Assembly (NCBI RefSeq): GCF_016025255.1
Contig: NZ_CP065592.1
Coordinates: 477,122-541,121, forward strand
From: Sphingosinicella flava
Lineage (GTDB): Bacteria; Pseudomonadota; Alphaproteobacteria; Sphingomonadales; Sphingomonadaceae
DNA length: 64,000 nucleotides
Direction: 5' to 3'
Under the pieces are notes generated by a model. It searched no databases. It was not told the DNA's origin and saw only the letters and a list, made by a program, of their open reading frames with translations. This document shows, piece by piece, positions 53,702-63,382 of this stretch; the first letter of the stretch is position 1, and each line of letters opens with the position of its first letter. The position numbers and the translations under genes are program-made.

Positions 53702-54621
53702 ACGAATAGCGACAGTGCGTCCCGGGTCGCCTTCGGGCTGTCGAGCGGCACGACATGGCGCGGCCAATCCGCCGGAGGCTGATGCGCGAACCAGGTATAT
53801 TGGCGTTTCGCATATTGGCGCGTGGCAATCCGGCCCGCCGACAGCGCCTCCTCCCGGCTTATTCCGCCATCAAGAAAGGCGGCGATTTCCGGCACGCCGA
53901 TGGCCCGCATGACCGGCAAGGCAGGGTCGAGGCCGCGCGCGAGCAGCGCCTGCACTTCGACCAGGCCCTCATCCGTCATCATGCCCTCGAACCGGCGGTC
54001 GCAGCGGGCGATGAGCCAGTCGCGCGGCGGCAGGAGGATCAGGGGAGCAAGGTCGACCTGGGCGCCGATGCCGCCGACTTTCTCCTTCTGCCATTCGGCG
54101 AGAGGACGGCCGGTGGACCGGACGACTTCGAGCGCGCGGGCGATGCGCGTGGTGTCGGCGGGCTTCAGTCGCGCGGCGGCTGCCGCATCCTCCCGTTCCA
54201 GCGCGGCGTAAGCCTCGTCCACGGGCAGGGCCCGCACCGACTGCCGGACGGCGGGATCGATGGCCGGGACAGGGGCAATGCCATCGAGCAATGTCCGGAG
54301 GTAGAGGCCGGTGCCCCCCGCCAGGATCGGCAGCTGGCCCGCCGCGATACAGTCGCGAATGACAGCCTTGGCATCCTCCGCCCAAGCCGCGGCCGAGCAG
54401 GGATGCGCGCCGTCGCGATAGCCGTAAAGGCGATGGGGCGCGCGGGCCTCGTCGGCGGCATCGGGGCGCGCAGAGACGATATGCAGGTCGCGATAGACCT
54501 GCGCGCTGTCCGCATTCACCACCACGCCGTTCGCGCGCTCGGCCAAGGCAAGCGCGAGCGCGGACTTGCCGCTGGCGGTCGGCCCCGCGATAAGCGCAAG
54601 CCGTGGCAAGGAAGATTTCAT
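53698..54621 (-). CDS. miaA: tRNA dimethylallyltransferase
   Basis: Adds dimethylallyl to A37 of tRNAs reading U-initial codons. The P-loop is GPTASGKS (residues 13-20), followed by [14 protein letters not shown] and [13 protein letters not shown]. The tRNA-binding end is [16 protein letters not shown]. The 307-residue length is normal. The start ATG at 54621 shares the CATG tetramer with the divergent serB ATG at 54620; an ATG at 54627 is also possible. The gene ends four bases inside comEC, so it overlaps a neighbour at both ends. Confidence 0.95.
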   Translation of the reverse strand: MKSSLPRLALIAGPTASGKSALALALAERANGVVVNADSAQVYRDLHIVSARPDAADEARAPHRLYGYRDGAHPCSAAAWAEDAKAVIRDCIAAGQLPILAGGTGLYLRTLLDGIAPVPAIDPAVRQSVRALPVDEAYAALEREDAAAAARLKPADTTRIARALEVVRSTGRPLAEWQKEKVGGIGAQVDLAPLILLPPRDWLIARCDRRFEGMMTDEGLVEVQALLARGLDPALPVMRAIGVPEIAAFLDGGISREEALSAGRIATRQYAKRQYTWFAHQPPADWPRHVVPLDSPKATRDALSLFV

Positions 54622-55507
54622 GTTCATCGCGACCCTGATAGCAGCCGGACGGCTTTCGAGCGGAGATATTTCAGCTGCCGAAGATGCATTGGCGGCGGCG
54701 GATGTCCAGCCCGCCGGGCGGAGCTGGCTGGAAACCGATACGGCTTGCGACCTGCTGTTCCAGGCCAGGCCAGCCGAGGCGCGCGCGATCCTTGAGGGAT
54801 TGCTGCCCGGCGTCGACATCGTCGTTCAAGGCGAGGCCAATCGGCGCAAATCCCTGCTGGTCGCCGACATGGATTCGACGATGATCACCATCGAATGCAT
54901 CGACGAATTGGCCGATTATGCGGGATTGAAAGCGGAAGTCGCCGACGTAACGGAACGGGCGATGCGCGGCGAGCTTGCGTTCGAAGAGGCGCTGGACGCC
55001 CGCGTCGCCTTGCTTGAAGGTCTGAGCGAAACGATGATCGATCTATGCCATGCCGAGCGTCTGTCGATCATGCCGGGCGCCAAGGCCTTGGTCGCTACGA
55101 TGCGGGCGCATGGCGCGACCTGTCTCTTGGTGTCGGGCGGTTTCACACGCTTCGCCGACAGGGTTGCGGCCGATATCGGCTTCGACCGCGCTATCGCGAA
55201 CCGGCTGAATATTGCCGATGGGCGGTTGCTTGGCACGGTGGAGCGCCCGATCGTCGGCGCGCAGGCCAAGCTCGACGCCTTGACCGAAACGGCGGCAGAG
55301 CTTGGGCTCGGCATGGATGCGGTGCTCGCGGTAGGGGACGGCGCCAACGACATTCCGATGCTGGAGGTGGCGGGACTAGGGGTCGCCTATCGTGCCAAGC
55401 CCAAGACGCAGGCGGCCGCCGACGCGCGCATCGATCATTCGGATCTCAGCGCCCTTCTCTATGCGCAAGGTTATATGCGGCGCGACTGGTGCGCGACTGA
55501 TCAATAA
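54620..55507 (+). CDS. serB: Phosphoserine phosphatase
   Basis: Last step of serine synthesis. HAD-superfamily enzyme with the nucleophile motif [18 protein letters not shown] (about residues 87-104), motif [11 protein letters not shown] and motif [13 protein letters not shown]. The N-terminal 80 residues are a small ACT-like regulatory domain. The ATG at 54620 has AAGGAAG six bases upstream and overlaps the divergent miaA start codon. The protein has 295 residues. Its end overlaps the convergent PilZ gene by seven bases. Confidence 0.94.
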   Translation: MFIATLIAAGRLSSGDISAAEDALAAADVQPAGRSWLETDTACDLLFQARPAEARAILEGLLPGVDIVVQGEANRRKSLLVADMDSTMITIECIDELADYAGLKAEVADVTERAMRGELAFEEALDARVALLEGLSETMIDLCHAERLSIMPGAKALVATMRAHGATCLLVSGGFTRFADRVAADIGFDRAIANRLNIADGRLLGTVERPIVGAQAKLDALTETAAELGLGMDAVLAVGDGANDIPMLEVAGLGVAYRAKPKTQAAADARIDHSDLSALLYAQGYMRRDWCATDQ

Positions 55508-55818
55508 ACCGGATCGCTCATATCGGCCGTGATCGCTGCGAGGGCGAAAGCGACGGACGAATCGGTGGGCGCGAAAGCGATATGGACGCCACGCGCCGTG
55601 ATCGCATCGACCGTGGCGGCAATGATTCCCGCTTCGGGATGGGAAAGGGCGATGCTGGCGCCCAATGTCAGCGTCGCGCCCGTTTCCAATAATGCGCCTT
55701 TCGCGGAAATATCCAGCAAAGCGGCCGTATGTTCGCGGTCGGCAAGGATCAGGCACGGACGGCGGCGACGCCAGCGTGAAGCCATGGCGCCATCCTTTTT
55801 CTTCAACGATATCAGCAT
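55501..55818 (-). CDS. PilZ domain protein (putative c-di-GMP receptor)
   Basis: A 105-residue single-domain protein. Both cyclic-di-GMP-binding motifs appear present: arginines in ASRWRRRRP (about residues 13-21, RxxxR) and DISAKG (residues 36-41, matching D/N-x-S-x-x-G). The ATG at 55818 has AAGGAAG about eight bases upstream; a longer frame to 55995 overlaps the ParA promoter region and is not conserved. It overlaps the 3' end of serB. Target unknown. Confidence 0.82.
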   Translation of the reverse strand: MLISLKKKDGAMASRWRRRRPCLILADREHTAALLDISAKGALLETGATLTLGASIALSHPEAGIIAATVDAITARGVHIAFAPTDSSVAFALAAITADMSDPVY

Positions 55819-55973
55819 GCACTGACTTCCTTCGGCATTGCGATTGATGCCGACGCGTAATGATTGAGGTTCGAAGAAATGGTTAATGGGAGAGCGGCCG
55901 GACAGCGTTAACGCAATTTTAGCAAGAAATGGCGCACTTCGTTCGCAACCGACCGGTACCGGAGGAATTGAAT

Positions 55974-56690
55974 ATGCGCGTTTTGGCACTCTCATCGCAA
56001 AAGGGCGGATCGGGTAAGACGACCCTGTCCGGCCACCTGGCGGTGCAGGCTCAGCTTGCCGGTGCGGGTCCGGTCTGTCTGATCGATATCGATCCCCAAG
56101 GCTCGCTTGCCGACTGGTGGAACGAGCGCGAAGCAGAAATGCCGGCGTTTGCCCAGACCACTGTCGCCCGGCTTTCCGCCGACCTGGAAGTGCTGCGTCA
56201 GCAAGGTTTCCGCCTGGCCGTCATCGATACGCCGCCCGCTATCACCATGGCGATTCAGAGCGTTATCCAGGTCGCCGAACTGATCGTCATCCCGACCCGC
56301 CCGAGCCCGCACGATCTGCGTGCTGTCGGCGCGACCGTCGACCTTTGCGAGCGTGCCGGAAAGCCGCTCATCTTCGTCGTCAACGGCGCGACGCCCAAGG
56401 CGCGCATCACATCGGAGGCCGCGGTCGCATTGTCGCAGCATGGCACCGTGGCGCCAGTGACGGTCCATCACCGCACGGATTTTGCCGCGTCGATGATCGA
56501 CGGCCGGACGGTGATGGAGCTTGACCCCAAGTGCAAGTCCGCCGGAGAGGTCGTGCAGCTTTGGGAATATATTTCCGACCGGCTCGAAAAAAATTTCCGC
56601 CGCACCGTCTTTTCGGCTCCGGGCCTCGTCGCGCCCCCAGCCGCCATGCCGCGCCAGGCCGGTTTCGGCCGCCGCGTCGCCGGTCAGTAA
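55974..56690 (+). CDS. ParA family ATPase
   Basis: A 238-residue deviant Walker ATPase of the ParA/MinD group. The Walker A motif is KGGSGKTTLSG (residues 10-20), with Walker A' DIDPQGSLADWW and Walker B VIDTPPAI. The ATG at 55974 follows a strong GGAGGAATT site. It is not the chromosomal ParAB type, since the next genes are an RHH-like protein and a SPOR lipoprotein rather than ParB. A role in positioning a protein complex or cell-pole cargo is plausible. The three genes are tightly spaced (12 and 18 bases), implying one operon. Confidence 0.9.
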   Translation: MRVLALSSQKGGSGKTTLSGHLAVQAQLAGAGPVCLIDIDPQGSLADWWNEREAEMPAFAQTTVARLSADLEVLRQQGFRLAVIDTPPAITMAIQSVIQVAELIVIPTRPSPHDLRAVGATVDLCERAGKPLIFVVNGATPKARITSEAAVALSQHGTVAPVTVHHRTDFAASMIDGRTVMELDPKCKSAGEVVQLWEYISDRLEKNFRRTVFSAPGLVAPPAAMPRQAGFGRRVAGQ

Positions 56691-56702
56691 GGAGTATCCG
56701 TC

Positions 56703-57293
56703 ATGCGTGAGACCAAGCCCTTCGCGTCGCTTTCGTCCGGTCTGCTTGCCCGCAAGGGCATGGCGAAACCCGCCATGCGTCCGCAGGGCTTCGGCAATTT
56801 CGGCGGCATGGAAGATCTCGGCTGGAACGACATGGGGCAGGGGCGTCCAACCTTGCCGCCAGTGGCCGAACCCGTGACGGAGCGTCAGCCGAACCCTGTC
56901 GCCGGTCTGACGCCGGGCCCGGTCGTCGAAAATTTCACGCCCGCCAAACTTCCTGAAGCGCCCGTCGTCATTGAACAGCAGCGCGATCTTGTTGAACATT
57001 TCGGCGACTCAGCCGCTCCGGCAGCCAAGGAAGACACGCCGGCCCCGCGCAAGCGTCAGGCCCTCGATCCGGCACGGGAAAATGTGAAGCTCCCGCATAG
57101 CCGCGTCGTGCCGGGCGCGAAGGGGAAGGCCGCCTTCACCCTTCGCCTCGATCCCGAGCGCCACCTGCGCCTTCGTCTCGCCGCTGCCGTCACGCGCCAG
57201 TCGGCGCAGATGCTCGTGACCGGCGCGCTCGACACCTATCTCGACGGCCTGACCGAGCTTCAGGGCGTGTCCGTGCCGGGCCAGATCAACTAA
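56703..57293 (+). CDS. ParA-linked protein with C-terminal ribbon-helix-helix-like segment
   Basis: A 196-residue protein with a low-complexity, proline-rich N-terminal two thirds (about residues 1-130) and a compact C-terminus. The segment KAAFTLRLDPERHLRLRLAA and VTRQSAQMLVTGALDTYL reads like a strand-helix-helix DNA-binding unit. No catalytic motif is present. In comparable operons the ParA partner carries an RHH-like domain and regulates or positions the ATPase. The identification as partner is inferred from adjacency (12 bases after the ParA gene). Confidence 0.78.
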   Translation: MRETKPFASLSSGLLARKGMAKPAMRPQGFGNFGGMEDLGWNDMGQGRPTLPPVAEPVTERQPNPVAGLTPGPVVENFTPAKLPEAPVVIEQQRDLVEHFGDSAAPAAKEDTPAPRKRQALDPARENVKLPHSRVVPGAKGKAAFTLRLDPERHLRLRLAAAVTRQSAQMLVTGALDTYLDGLTELQGVSVPGQIN

Positions 57294-57311
57294 GCGCGAA
57301 GGACCGACGCC

Positions 57312-58601
57312 ATGCGTATGATCACCTTGCAGATCGCGGCTTCCGCCCTCGTCATCGGCTTGACGACCGTTGGATGCCAGTCCGACGATAGCCGCCCCTT
57401 TGCACTTTCCGACAAGGCGCCCCAGGCCAAGCGCGATGCCTTCGGGCTTCAGCAGCAGGCGCAGGCCGCCCTTCGCGCCGGCAATCTGCAATCGGCGCTG
57501 ACGCTGATGGAGGAAGCCGTCGCCCTGTCGCCGCGTGATGCGGGATATCGCATGTCGCTTGCCGAACTCTACATGCGCAGCGGGCGTTTCGCTTCGGCGG
57601 AAAGAACATTTTCCGACACCGTCATTCTTAACCCTGACAATGTGCAGGCAAGCCTTTATTTGGCGTTGAGCCGCGCCGCTCAAGGCAGGATGCTGGCGGC
57701 GGAAACAGCGCTCGCTGCGATCGAAGGCCGTGGCAAGACGGCCGATCTTGGCCTTGCTTATGCCCTGATCGGAATGGGAGAACGGGCGATCGCGTTGCTC
57801 GAGCCCGCAGCGCGTGAAACCGGCGCCGATGCCCGTGTCCGTCAAAATTTGGCCCTGTCTTATGCGTTGACTGGTGACTGGGCCAAGGCGCGCATTATCG
57901 CGGCGCAGGACATGTCGCCGGCGGATGTCGACCGGCGTCTGGAGCAGTGGGCGGCATTGGCACAGCCCAATGCAAGCGGTGTTCAAGTCGCAGCTTTTTT
58001 TGGCGTCACTCCGACACAGGATTCCGGGCAGCCATTACGCCTTGCGCTCGACATGCCCGAACAATTCATGATGCCCAAGCAAGATGCAATGGTGGCAGAA
58101 GCCGAGCCCGAGCCCGCGCCCGAGCCGATTAGGCCGTCCGTCACCTTGGCAAGCTCGGTCACGGCGCAGACTGAACTGCCCGCCGCTCCAGTCAACGACG
58201 CTCCCAATCCGTTGTTCGACAAGGTTCGCAAATCAATACAGGTGCCTGGTGCGATTTTAAGGAACGAGTGGTCCCGCACGAGAGGTGCAACGCAAGCAAA
58301 TGAGGCGGCACAGGCGGGCAAATATGTCGTTCAGATCGGATCCTTCAAAACGCGCGCTCAGGCAGGCACGGCCTGGCGCGAAGCAACGCGTCGTTACGGT
58401 TTTAATGCCGACAGTCACGTCGTCACCATATTCAATGCACCAGACGGCAAAGGGTTATTTTATCGTCTCGCGGTGCGCGGTTACACCACGCAAAGCGAAG
58501 CCAATGGCGTCTGCCGCATGATCAAGTCAAAGGGCGGCGATTGCTTCGTTCGGGTCGCTGAAGATGGCCGCGCGATCACGCGGATCGCGTCTCGCCGTTG
58601 A
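57312..58601 (+). CDS. Lipoprotein with TPR repeats and SPOR domain
   Basis: A 429-residue protein. The N-terminal signal ends in a lipobox-like TTVGC, so Cys22 would be lipidated. Residues about 45-205 form TPR-type helices (ALTLMEEAVALSPRDAGYRM; LNPDNVQASLYLALSR). A proline/glutamate-rich linker (EAEPEPAPEPIRPS) leads to a C-terminal SPOR domain (about residues 338-415, starting KYVVQIGSF), which binds denuded peptidoglycan at division sites. A third gene of the ParA operon, it would connect cytoplasmic positioning to the septal envelope. Function itself is unproven. Confidence 0.88.
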   Translation: MRMITLQIAASALVIGLTTVGCQSDDSRPFALSDKAPQAKRDAFGLQQQAQAALRAGNLQSALTLMEEAVALSPRDAGYRMSLAELYMRSGRFASAERTFSDTVILNPDNVQASLYLALSRAAQGRMLAAETALAAIEGRGKTADLGLAYALIGMGERAIALLEPAARETGADARVRQNLALSYALTGDWAKARIIAAQDMSPADVDRRLEQWAALAQPNASGVQVAAFFGVTPTQDSGQPLRLALDMPEQFMMPKQDAMVAEAEPEPAPEPIRPSVTLASSVTAQTELPAAPVNDAPNPLFDKVRKSIQVPGAILRNEWSRTRGATQANEAAQAGKYVVQIGSFKTRAQAGTAWREATRRYGFNADSHVVTIFNAPDGKGLFYRLAVRGYTTQSEANGVCRMIKSKGGDCFVRVAEDGRAITRIASRR

Positions 58602-58628
58602 CATTATAAAATTCGTCTCCCTCGGGAT

Positions 58629-58656
58629 GGGCGGTCGGGGGCCAAACCGGCCGCCC
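58629..58656. terminator. Hairpin between convergent SPOR lipoprotein and pyrB genes
   Basis: GGGCGGTCGG (58629-58638) pairs with CCGGCCGCCC (58647-58656), a 10-bp stem with one T-G pair and an 8-base loop. It lies in the 63-base gap between convergent genes. There is no U-tract directly after it, so intrinsic termination may be weak or assisted. Confidence 0.5.
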
Positions 58657-58664
58657 AACGCGCT

Positions 58665-59591
58665 TCAGGCGCGGCGGGTGAGCAGATCGAGGCAGGCCAT
58701 CCGTACCGCGACCCCGGCCTCGACCTGCTGAAGGATCAAGGACCGCCCCGGATCGTCGGCGATATCCCCGTCTATCTCGACGCCGCGGTTCATCGGGCCC
58801 GGATGCATGACGACGGCGTGGGGGGGCACTCCTTTGAGCCGCTCGCGCGTCAGGCCATAAAGGGCATGATAGTCGCCCAAGCCTTCGGACACCGCCGCGA
58901 TCATCCGTTCGCGCTGAATGCGCAGTATCATCACCACATCTGCGCCAGCAATTCCCGCCTCGAAATCGGTATAGCTTTCTATGCCTGCCGGAAGCGTATC
59001 CGGAAGCAGCGCGGCAGGGCCGACGGCACGGACCGTCGCGCCGAGGCGGGGAAGAGACAGCATGTTCGATCGCGCGACGCGGCTGTGGAGGATGTCGCCG
59101 CAAATGGCGACGGTCAGGCCCTCGGTCCGCCCGAAATGACGGCGGATGGTGAGCGCGTCGAGCAGAGCCTGGCTCGGATGTTCGCCGCGTCCGTCGCCGG
59201 CATTGACGACCGGGCAATCCATCAAGGCCGCGACTTCGGCCGCCGCCCCGTCCAAAGCATGGCGCATGACGAAGACATCCGGCCGCATCGCATTGATCGT
59301 CTTCGCGGTATCGGCAAGGCTCTCGCCTTTCTGCACGCTCGACCGGGCGACGTGCATGTTGACGACCTCCGCGCCCAATTTCTTGCCCGCCATTTCGAAA
59401 GACAAGAGGGTACGGGTGCTGTTTTCGAAGAAGGCGTTGACCTGGGTAAGGCCCGCCATACGGTCCAGGCGGCGGCGCGGGCCGCGATTGAACTCCAGCC
59501 ATCCCTCCGCTTCGTCGAGGATCAGGCGGATATCGGCGGCGGACAGCTGGGCGATGCCGAGGAGGTGGCGGTGCGGGAATGCGCTGGTCAT
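58665..59591 (-). CDS. pyrB: Aspartate carbamoyltransferase catalytic subunit
   Basis: First committed step of pyrimidine synthesis. The carbamoyl-phosphate site is [13 protein letters not shown] (about residues 55-67), and [15 protein letters not shown] (about residues 264-278) is the aspartate-site region. The protein has 308 residues from ATG 59591 ([13 protein letters not shown]); a frame 45 bases longer runs into ruvX. Only the catalytic chain is seen; dihydroorotase is not within the window upstream. The gene lies 13 bases after ruvX, implying co-transcription. Confidence 0.96.
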   Translation of the reverse strand: MTSAFPHRHLLGIAQLSAADIRLILDEAEGWLEFNRGPRRRLDRMAGLTQVNAFFENSTRTLLSFEMAGKKLGAEVVNMHVARSSVQKGESLADTAKTINAMRPDVFVMRHALDGAAAEVAALMDCPVVNAGDGRGEHPSQALLDALTIRRHFGRTEGLTVAICGDILHSRVARSNMLSLPRLGATVRAVGPAALLPDTLPAGIESYTDFEAGIAGADVVMILRIQRERMIAAVSEGLGDYHALYGLTRERLKGVPPHAVVMHPGPMNRGVEIDGDIADDPGRSLILQQVEAGVAVRMACLDLLTRRA

Positions 59592-59604
59592 CAAAACAAG
59601 CGGA

Positions 59605-60078
59605 TTAGAACGAAGGGTGCCCGCCCGCAAGCGCATCGATCGCGCCCTGCAGGATGTAAGCGGCCGCCATCTTGTCTACCAGCGCGGCGCGGCGGGCGCG
59701 GCTGGCGTCGGCGTCGAGGAGCGTGCGGGTCACGGCCTGGGTCGACCAGCGCTCGTCCCAGAGCAGGATGGGCCTTTCCAGCACTTCGAGATTGCGGGCG
59801 AAAGCGCGGGTCGATTGGGTGCGCGGGCTGTCGCTGCCGTCGAGGTTCAGTGGAAGGCCGATGACGAAGCCTTTCACATTTTCCCGTGCGGCCAGATCGC
59901 GGATGCGGGCGAGGTCGGCGGCGAATTTGATCCGCTTCAAAAGCTCGGCGGGTGTCGCGATCGTCCACCCGGCGTCGCAAAAGGCAATGCCGATGGTTTT
60001 GGTGCCGACGTCGAGACCCATGAGGCGCCCGCCCTCCGGCAGCGCCTCGCGAAAGCTGGACGGGGACGCCAGGATCAT
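59605..60078 (-). CDS. ruvX: Holliday junction resolvase-like YqgF/RuvX
   Basis: RNase H-fold protein involved in 16S rRNA 5' maturation or recombination in different bacteria. The motif [18 protein letters not shown] (about residues 18-35) carries the first catalytic aspartate. [19 protein letters not shown] and the [12 protein letters not shown] segment are typical. A 157-residue protein starting at ATG 60078, overlapping the DUF3089 gene stop by four bases. It ends 13 bases before pyrB. Confidence 0.93.
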   Translation of the reverse strand: MILASPSSFREALPEGGRLMGLDVGTKTIGIAFCDAGWTIATPAELLKRIKFAADLARIRDLAARENVKGFVIGLPLNLDGSDSPRTQSTRAFARNLEVLERPILLWDERWSTQAVTRTLLDADASRARRAALVDKMAAAYILQGAIDALAGGHPSF

Positions 60079-61175
60079 CGCGCGGTGAACGCCGCGAGGC
60101 GCCGCCCCACGTCGGCGCGGGCGTTGGCCCAAAAGAGAGCATAGTCGAACACGTGATAATTGTTGCCGGGCAGCACATAGGGGCCAAGGTCCGGCGCATC
60201 CTTGCCGATCAGCAGGAAGCCGCGTCCATCGCATCGCGCGGGGACAGCGGCTTTGACGAGCGTCGCATCGCTCAAGTCGCCATTGGGACGCAGCGTGCCG
60301 GAATTCGCCGCCGCTCCGGCCGCGCCGCCGGCCGCGCCCGTGAGCGGGTTGGTGCAGACCATCGGCGTTCCGGCGCGGCTCCGGCTATCGGAGGCCTCGT
60401 AAATGTCGGTCACCATGTCGGTATCGGCCGGCTCGGCGAAACTCTGCCAGGAGACGATACAGCCCGACTGATCGGGCGCCGCGCAGGCCGGAAAGCCGAA
60501 GCGGGGCAGGTCGACCGGAATGGAGACCGGCCATCCGACGATGTAGATCGCGGCGATGCGCCCGGCCTCGGGCGAGCCCTTCACGCGCTCGGCAAGAAGA
60601 CGGGTGAGGTGGAGGCTGCCCTGGCTATGTCCCGCCAGGATGATCGGGCGGCCGGCCGGAGCCTGCCGGATGAATTCCTCGTAAGCGGCGAGGATGTCGC
60701 GATAGGCGAAGTCCAGCGCCATCGCGGCGTCTTCGCGCCTCGTCAGGAAGGCGCCGAAGGTCGCCTGCCGATATTTGGGCGCCCAGATGTCGCCGGCGCC
60801 GTTGAATACGCTCGCCTGGCTGCGCACGAACAGGCGCGCGCGCTGCTGCGAATCCGCGTCCTCCAGCGGGGAATTCCATCGGGAGCGATCAAGGTAAGAC
60901 GTGGGATGGATGAAGAAGACCGACGCATTCCGCGCGGGTGCCCGCTCTTCGAACCCCTCGGGGAGCCAGAGGGCGGGATTGTCCGCAATGTCGGGACGCG
61001 CAATCCACATCGAAGCGGGGCGATATTCCATGCTCGTCTTGTCGGCCGCGAAGGAGGCGCTCGGCACAAGCGCCGCACGCATCAAAGTACGTTCGAACAG
61101 GCGATAGCCGAGCGCGCCCACAAGCAGCAGGATGATGAGGATCGCGATGATCCACAGGAAACGGCGCGCCAGCAT
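60075..61175 (-). CDS. DUF3089 family alpha/beta hydrolase
   Basis: A 366-residue protein starting at ATG 61175, preceded by AAGGAGG at 11 bases. One N-terminal membrane helix ([19 protein letters not shown], residues 7-25) anchors it, with the rest probably periplasmic. The nucleophile elbow is GHSQGS (residues 182-187). [12 protein letters not shown] and [12 protein letters not shown] are conserved parts of the family. Substrate unknown. The longer frame to 61295 adds a non-conserved leader. Four-base overlap with ruvX. Confidence 0.88.
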   Translation of the reverse strand: MLARRFLWIIAILIILLLVGALGYRLFERTLMRAALVPSASFAADKTSMEYRPASMWIARPDIADNPALWLPEGFEERAPARNASVFFIHPTSYLDRSRWNSPLEDADSQQRARLFVRSQASVFNGAGDIWAPKYRQATFGAFLTRREDAAMALDFAYRDILAAYEEFIRQAPAGRPIILAGHSQGSLHLTRLLAERVKGSPEAGRIAAIYIVGWPVSIPVDLPRFGFPACAAPDQSGCIVSWQSFAEPADTDMVTDIYEASDSRSRAGTPMVCTNPLTGAAGGAAGAAANSGTLRPNGDLSDATLVKAAVPARCDGRGFLLIGKDAPDLGPYVLPGNNYHVFDYALFWANARADVGRRLAAFTAR

Positions 61176-61306
61176 GCGTCTTGGAACCTCCTTCTCAGGC
61201 GCCGCCGTTCCAATAGCAAGACAGGCCAGGTTGCAAGGGAGATCGGCTTGTGGTCTGCTGGTTTCGGGCCATTCCGCTTCGATCTCGCGGAGCATGGGGA
61301 GGTACG

Positions 61307-63052
61307 ATGAGCATCCAGCAAGTCCGTGAGCACGATCCCTGGCCCGCCCGCGCGGCGATGCTGGCGGGCGCGGGAGCCCTGTTCGGCCTCGCCATCTCTC
61401 AGCTTTTCGACGAATTTCGGCCCGAAGCCACGGCGAATATATGGCGTGGCACGGCGGCGGTCTTTCTGCTGACCGGCGGGATCGTCGCGGCCTTCACGCT
61501 GGAGAGGCTGCGCTGGACGTGGAGCCTTGCCTTCGCCGCGGCGGCCGGGTTGGTGCTGGCTTTCGTCTTCTACTGGAATGGCGGCCCGAACGGCTGGGAG
61601 GGCAGCGAAGGCTGGCGGTTCGTCTCGGCGGCCCTCACCCTCGTCATCGCCGCGCCGCTTTTCCAGACGATCCGGGACGAAGGGGAGGCGCGCCTTCCCT
61701 ATCCGTCCGTCCATGTCCACGCCTGGACCAACATCGTCCTGTGGGTACTCGCCTGCGGCTTCTCTCTGCTCGTCTTCCTGATGATGTGGCTGGTCGCCGC
61801 TTTGTTCGATCTCATCGGCATCGATTTCGTCAAATATCTGATGCGTCAAGACTGGTTTATGTGGATGCTGGCCGGATCGGCGTTCGGCGGCGTCATGGGC
61901 CTGTTACGCGACCGGGACCAAGTCTTGTTCGTCGTCCAGCGGGTGGCGATGACGATCCTTGCCGTACTGGCGCCGATCCTGGCGGCCAGCCTCCTGATCT
62001 TTCTGTTTTCTTTGCTCTTCAAGGGCTTGTCGCCCCTCTGGGAGACGCAGTCGGCGACCTCGATCCTTCTCACCTGCGTCGCGGGCGCGATCATTCTCGC
62101 CAACGCGGTGATCGGCAATGTTCCGGAAGAGGAATCCAAGGCGAAGATCATGCGGTGGAGTGCCGCAGCACTTGCCGGAGTGATCCTGCCTCTGGCCGTG
62201 ATCGCCGCCGTTTCGACCGGCAAGCGCATCGCCCAATATGGCTTCACGCCGTCGCGCCTGTGGGCGCTGACCTTCGTTACCGCTGCGACGATCTGCGGCG
62301 TCGCTTACGCCGTGTCGCTGATCCGGGGCAGGGGGAGATGGGCCGACGGTGTGCGGCCCACCAATGTTCGGCTGGCAGTGATCATCTGCGGCATTGCCTT
62401 CCTGCTCGCCACGCCGATCGTCAGCTTCGGGGCGATTTCGACCCGCGACCAGGTGGCGCGGCTGGAATCGGGGCAAATCGCGCCAGAAAAATTTGACTGG
62501 ACAGCCTTGCGCTTCGATTTCGGCCCGAGCGGGATAAGGGCTTTGAAACGGCTGCAAAAGGAAGGCACGACGGCGTCGATCCGGAAGGAAGCAGCCGAGG
62601 CGCTTGCCGCCACCGACCGCTATTCTGGGGATGCGCCTGCCGTGAGGGTGGAGCAGAAGGCGGTGGAATCCTATGCCGTCCATCCTCGGCAAACACCGTT
62701 GCCTGAAAATTTGAACGCCGCGATCGCCGGAGCCTTTTACTGTCCTGCCGGGAACCGCTGCTACGTCTACTATGAAGGCGGCGACATTGCCTTGGCCATC
62801 TCGCAATATGATTGCCCGCCAGCGAAGGCTGACACGCCGCCGGACGCGCCGGGGTGTCAACCCGATGTCATGACCTTCTTGCGCAGCGGGGGTGATTGGA
62901 CTCGGCTCGACAGCCTTTATGAAGAAACCCGTTATAAAATGCCGAAGGATGTCGTGGAAAAAGCGGTGAGGGGCGGCAATGTCGAAGTCCGCGCCGTCCA
63001 GCGGCGTCAGGTCTTCGTCGGCGGCGCGCCGGTCGGGCGGGCCTTCGAATAA
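61307..63052 (+). CDS. DUF4153 family multi-pass membrane protein
   Basis: A 581-residue protein from ATG 61307 with GGGAGG five bases upstream. Around ten to eleven hydrophobic segments fill residues 15-420, for example AAVFLLTGGIVAAFTLERLR and IVLWVLACGFSLLVFLMMWL. The C-terminal 150 residues are soluble (RFDFGPSGIRALKRLQKEG onward). No catalytic motif was seen. Family members are of unknown function. It is divergent from the DUF3089 gene and followed, 42 bases later, by gatC. Confidence 0.85.
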   Translation: MSIQQVREHDPWPARAAMLAGAGALFGLAISQLFDEFRPEATANIWRGTAAVFLLTGGIVAAFTLERLRWTWSLAFAAAAGLVLAFVFYWNGGPNGWEGSEGWRFVSAALTLVIAAPLFQTIRDEGEARLPYPSVHVHAWTNIVLWVLACGFSLLVFLMMWLVAALFDLIGIDFVKYLMRQDWFMWMLAGSAFGGVMGLLRDRDQVLFVVQRVAMTILAVLAPILAASLLIFLFSLLFKGLSPLWETQSATSILLTCVAGAIILANAVIGNVPEEESKAKIMRWSAAALAGVILPLAVIAAVSTGKRIAQYGFTPSRLWALTFVTAATICGVAYAVSLIRGRGRWADGVRPTNVRLAVIICGIAFLLATPIVSFGAISTRDQVARLESGQIAPEKFDWTALRFDFGPSGIRALKRLQKEGTTASIRKEAAEALAATDRYSGDAPAVRVEQKAVESYAVHPRQTPLPENLNAAIAGAFYCPAGNRCYVYYEGGDIALAISQYDCPPAKADTPPDAPGCQPDVMTFLRSGGDWTRLDSLYEETRYKMPKDVVEKAVRGGNVEVRAVQRRQVFVGGAPVGRAFE

Positions 63053-63094
63053 GGCTGCTTGAAGCGGGCGGGGGCGGATGCTAGCGCCGCTCCC

Positions 63095-63382
63095 ATGTCC
63101 GTAGATACCGCAACTGTGCGCCATATCGCCAAGCTCGCGCGCATCGCCGTCACCGACCAGGAGGTCGAGGCGCTGGTGCCGGAGCTCAACAACATTCTGG
63201 GCTGGATCGAACAGCTCTCTGAGGTCGACTGCACCGGCGTCGAGCCGATGACCGCCGTCATCCCCAATCAGCTGCGCATGCGGCCAGACGAAATCACCGA
63301 CGGCAATGTCCGCGACGCGGTGCTGAAGAATGCGCCGGTCGCCGAACATGGCTTCTTCGCGGTTCCGAAGGTGATAGAATAA
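63095..63382 (+). CDS. gatC: Aspartyl/glutamyl-tRNA amidotransferase subunit C
   Basis: Small scaffold subunit of GatCAB, which converts mischarged Glu-tRNA(Gln) and Asp-tRNA(Asn). The 95-residue protein shows [20 protein letters not shown] and [15 protein letters not shown] near the N-terminus, and LRPDEIT-like [13 protein letters not shown] at 63059 would add 12 residues, but ATG 63095 gives the conserved start. Its stop overlaps the gatA ATG (TAATG). Confidence 0.95.
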   Translation: MSVDTATVRHIAKLARIAVTDQEVEALVPELNNILGWIEQLSEVDCTGVEPMTAVIPNQLRMRPDEITDGNVRDAVLKNAPVAEHGFFAVPKVIE

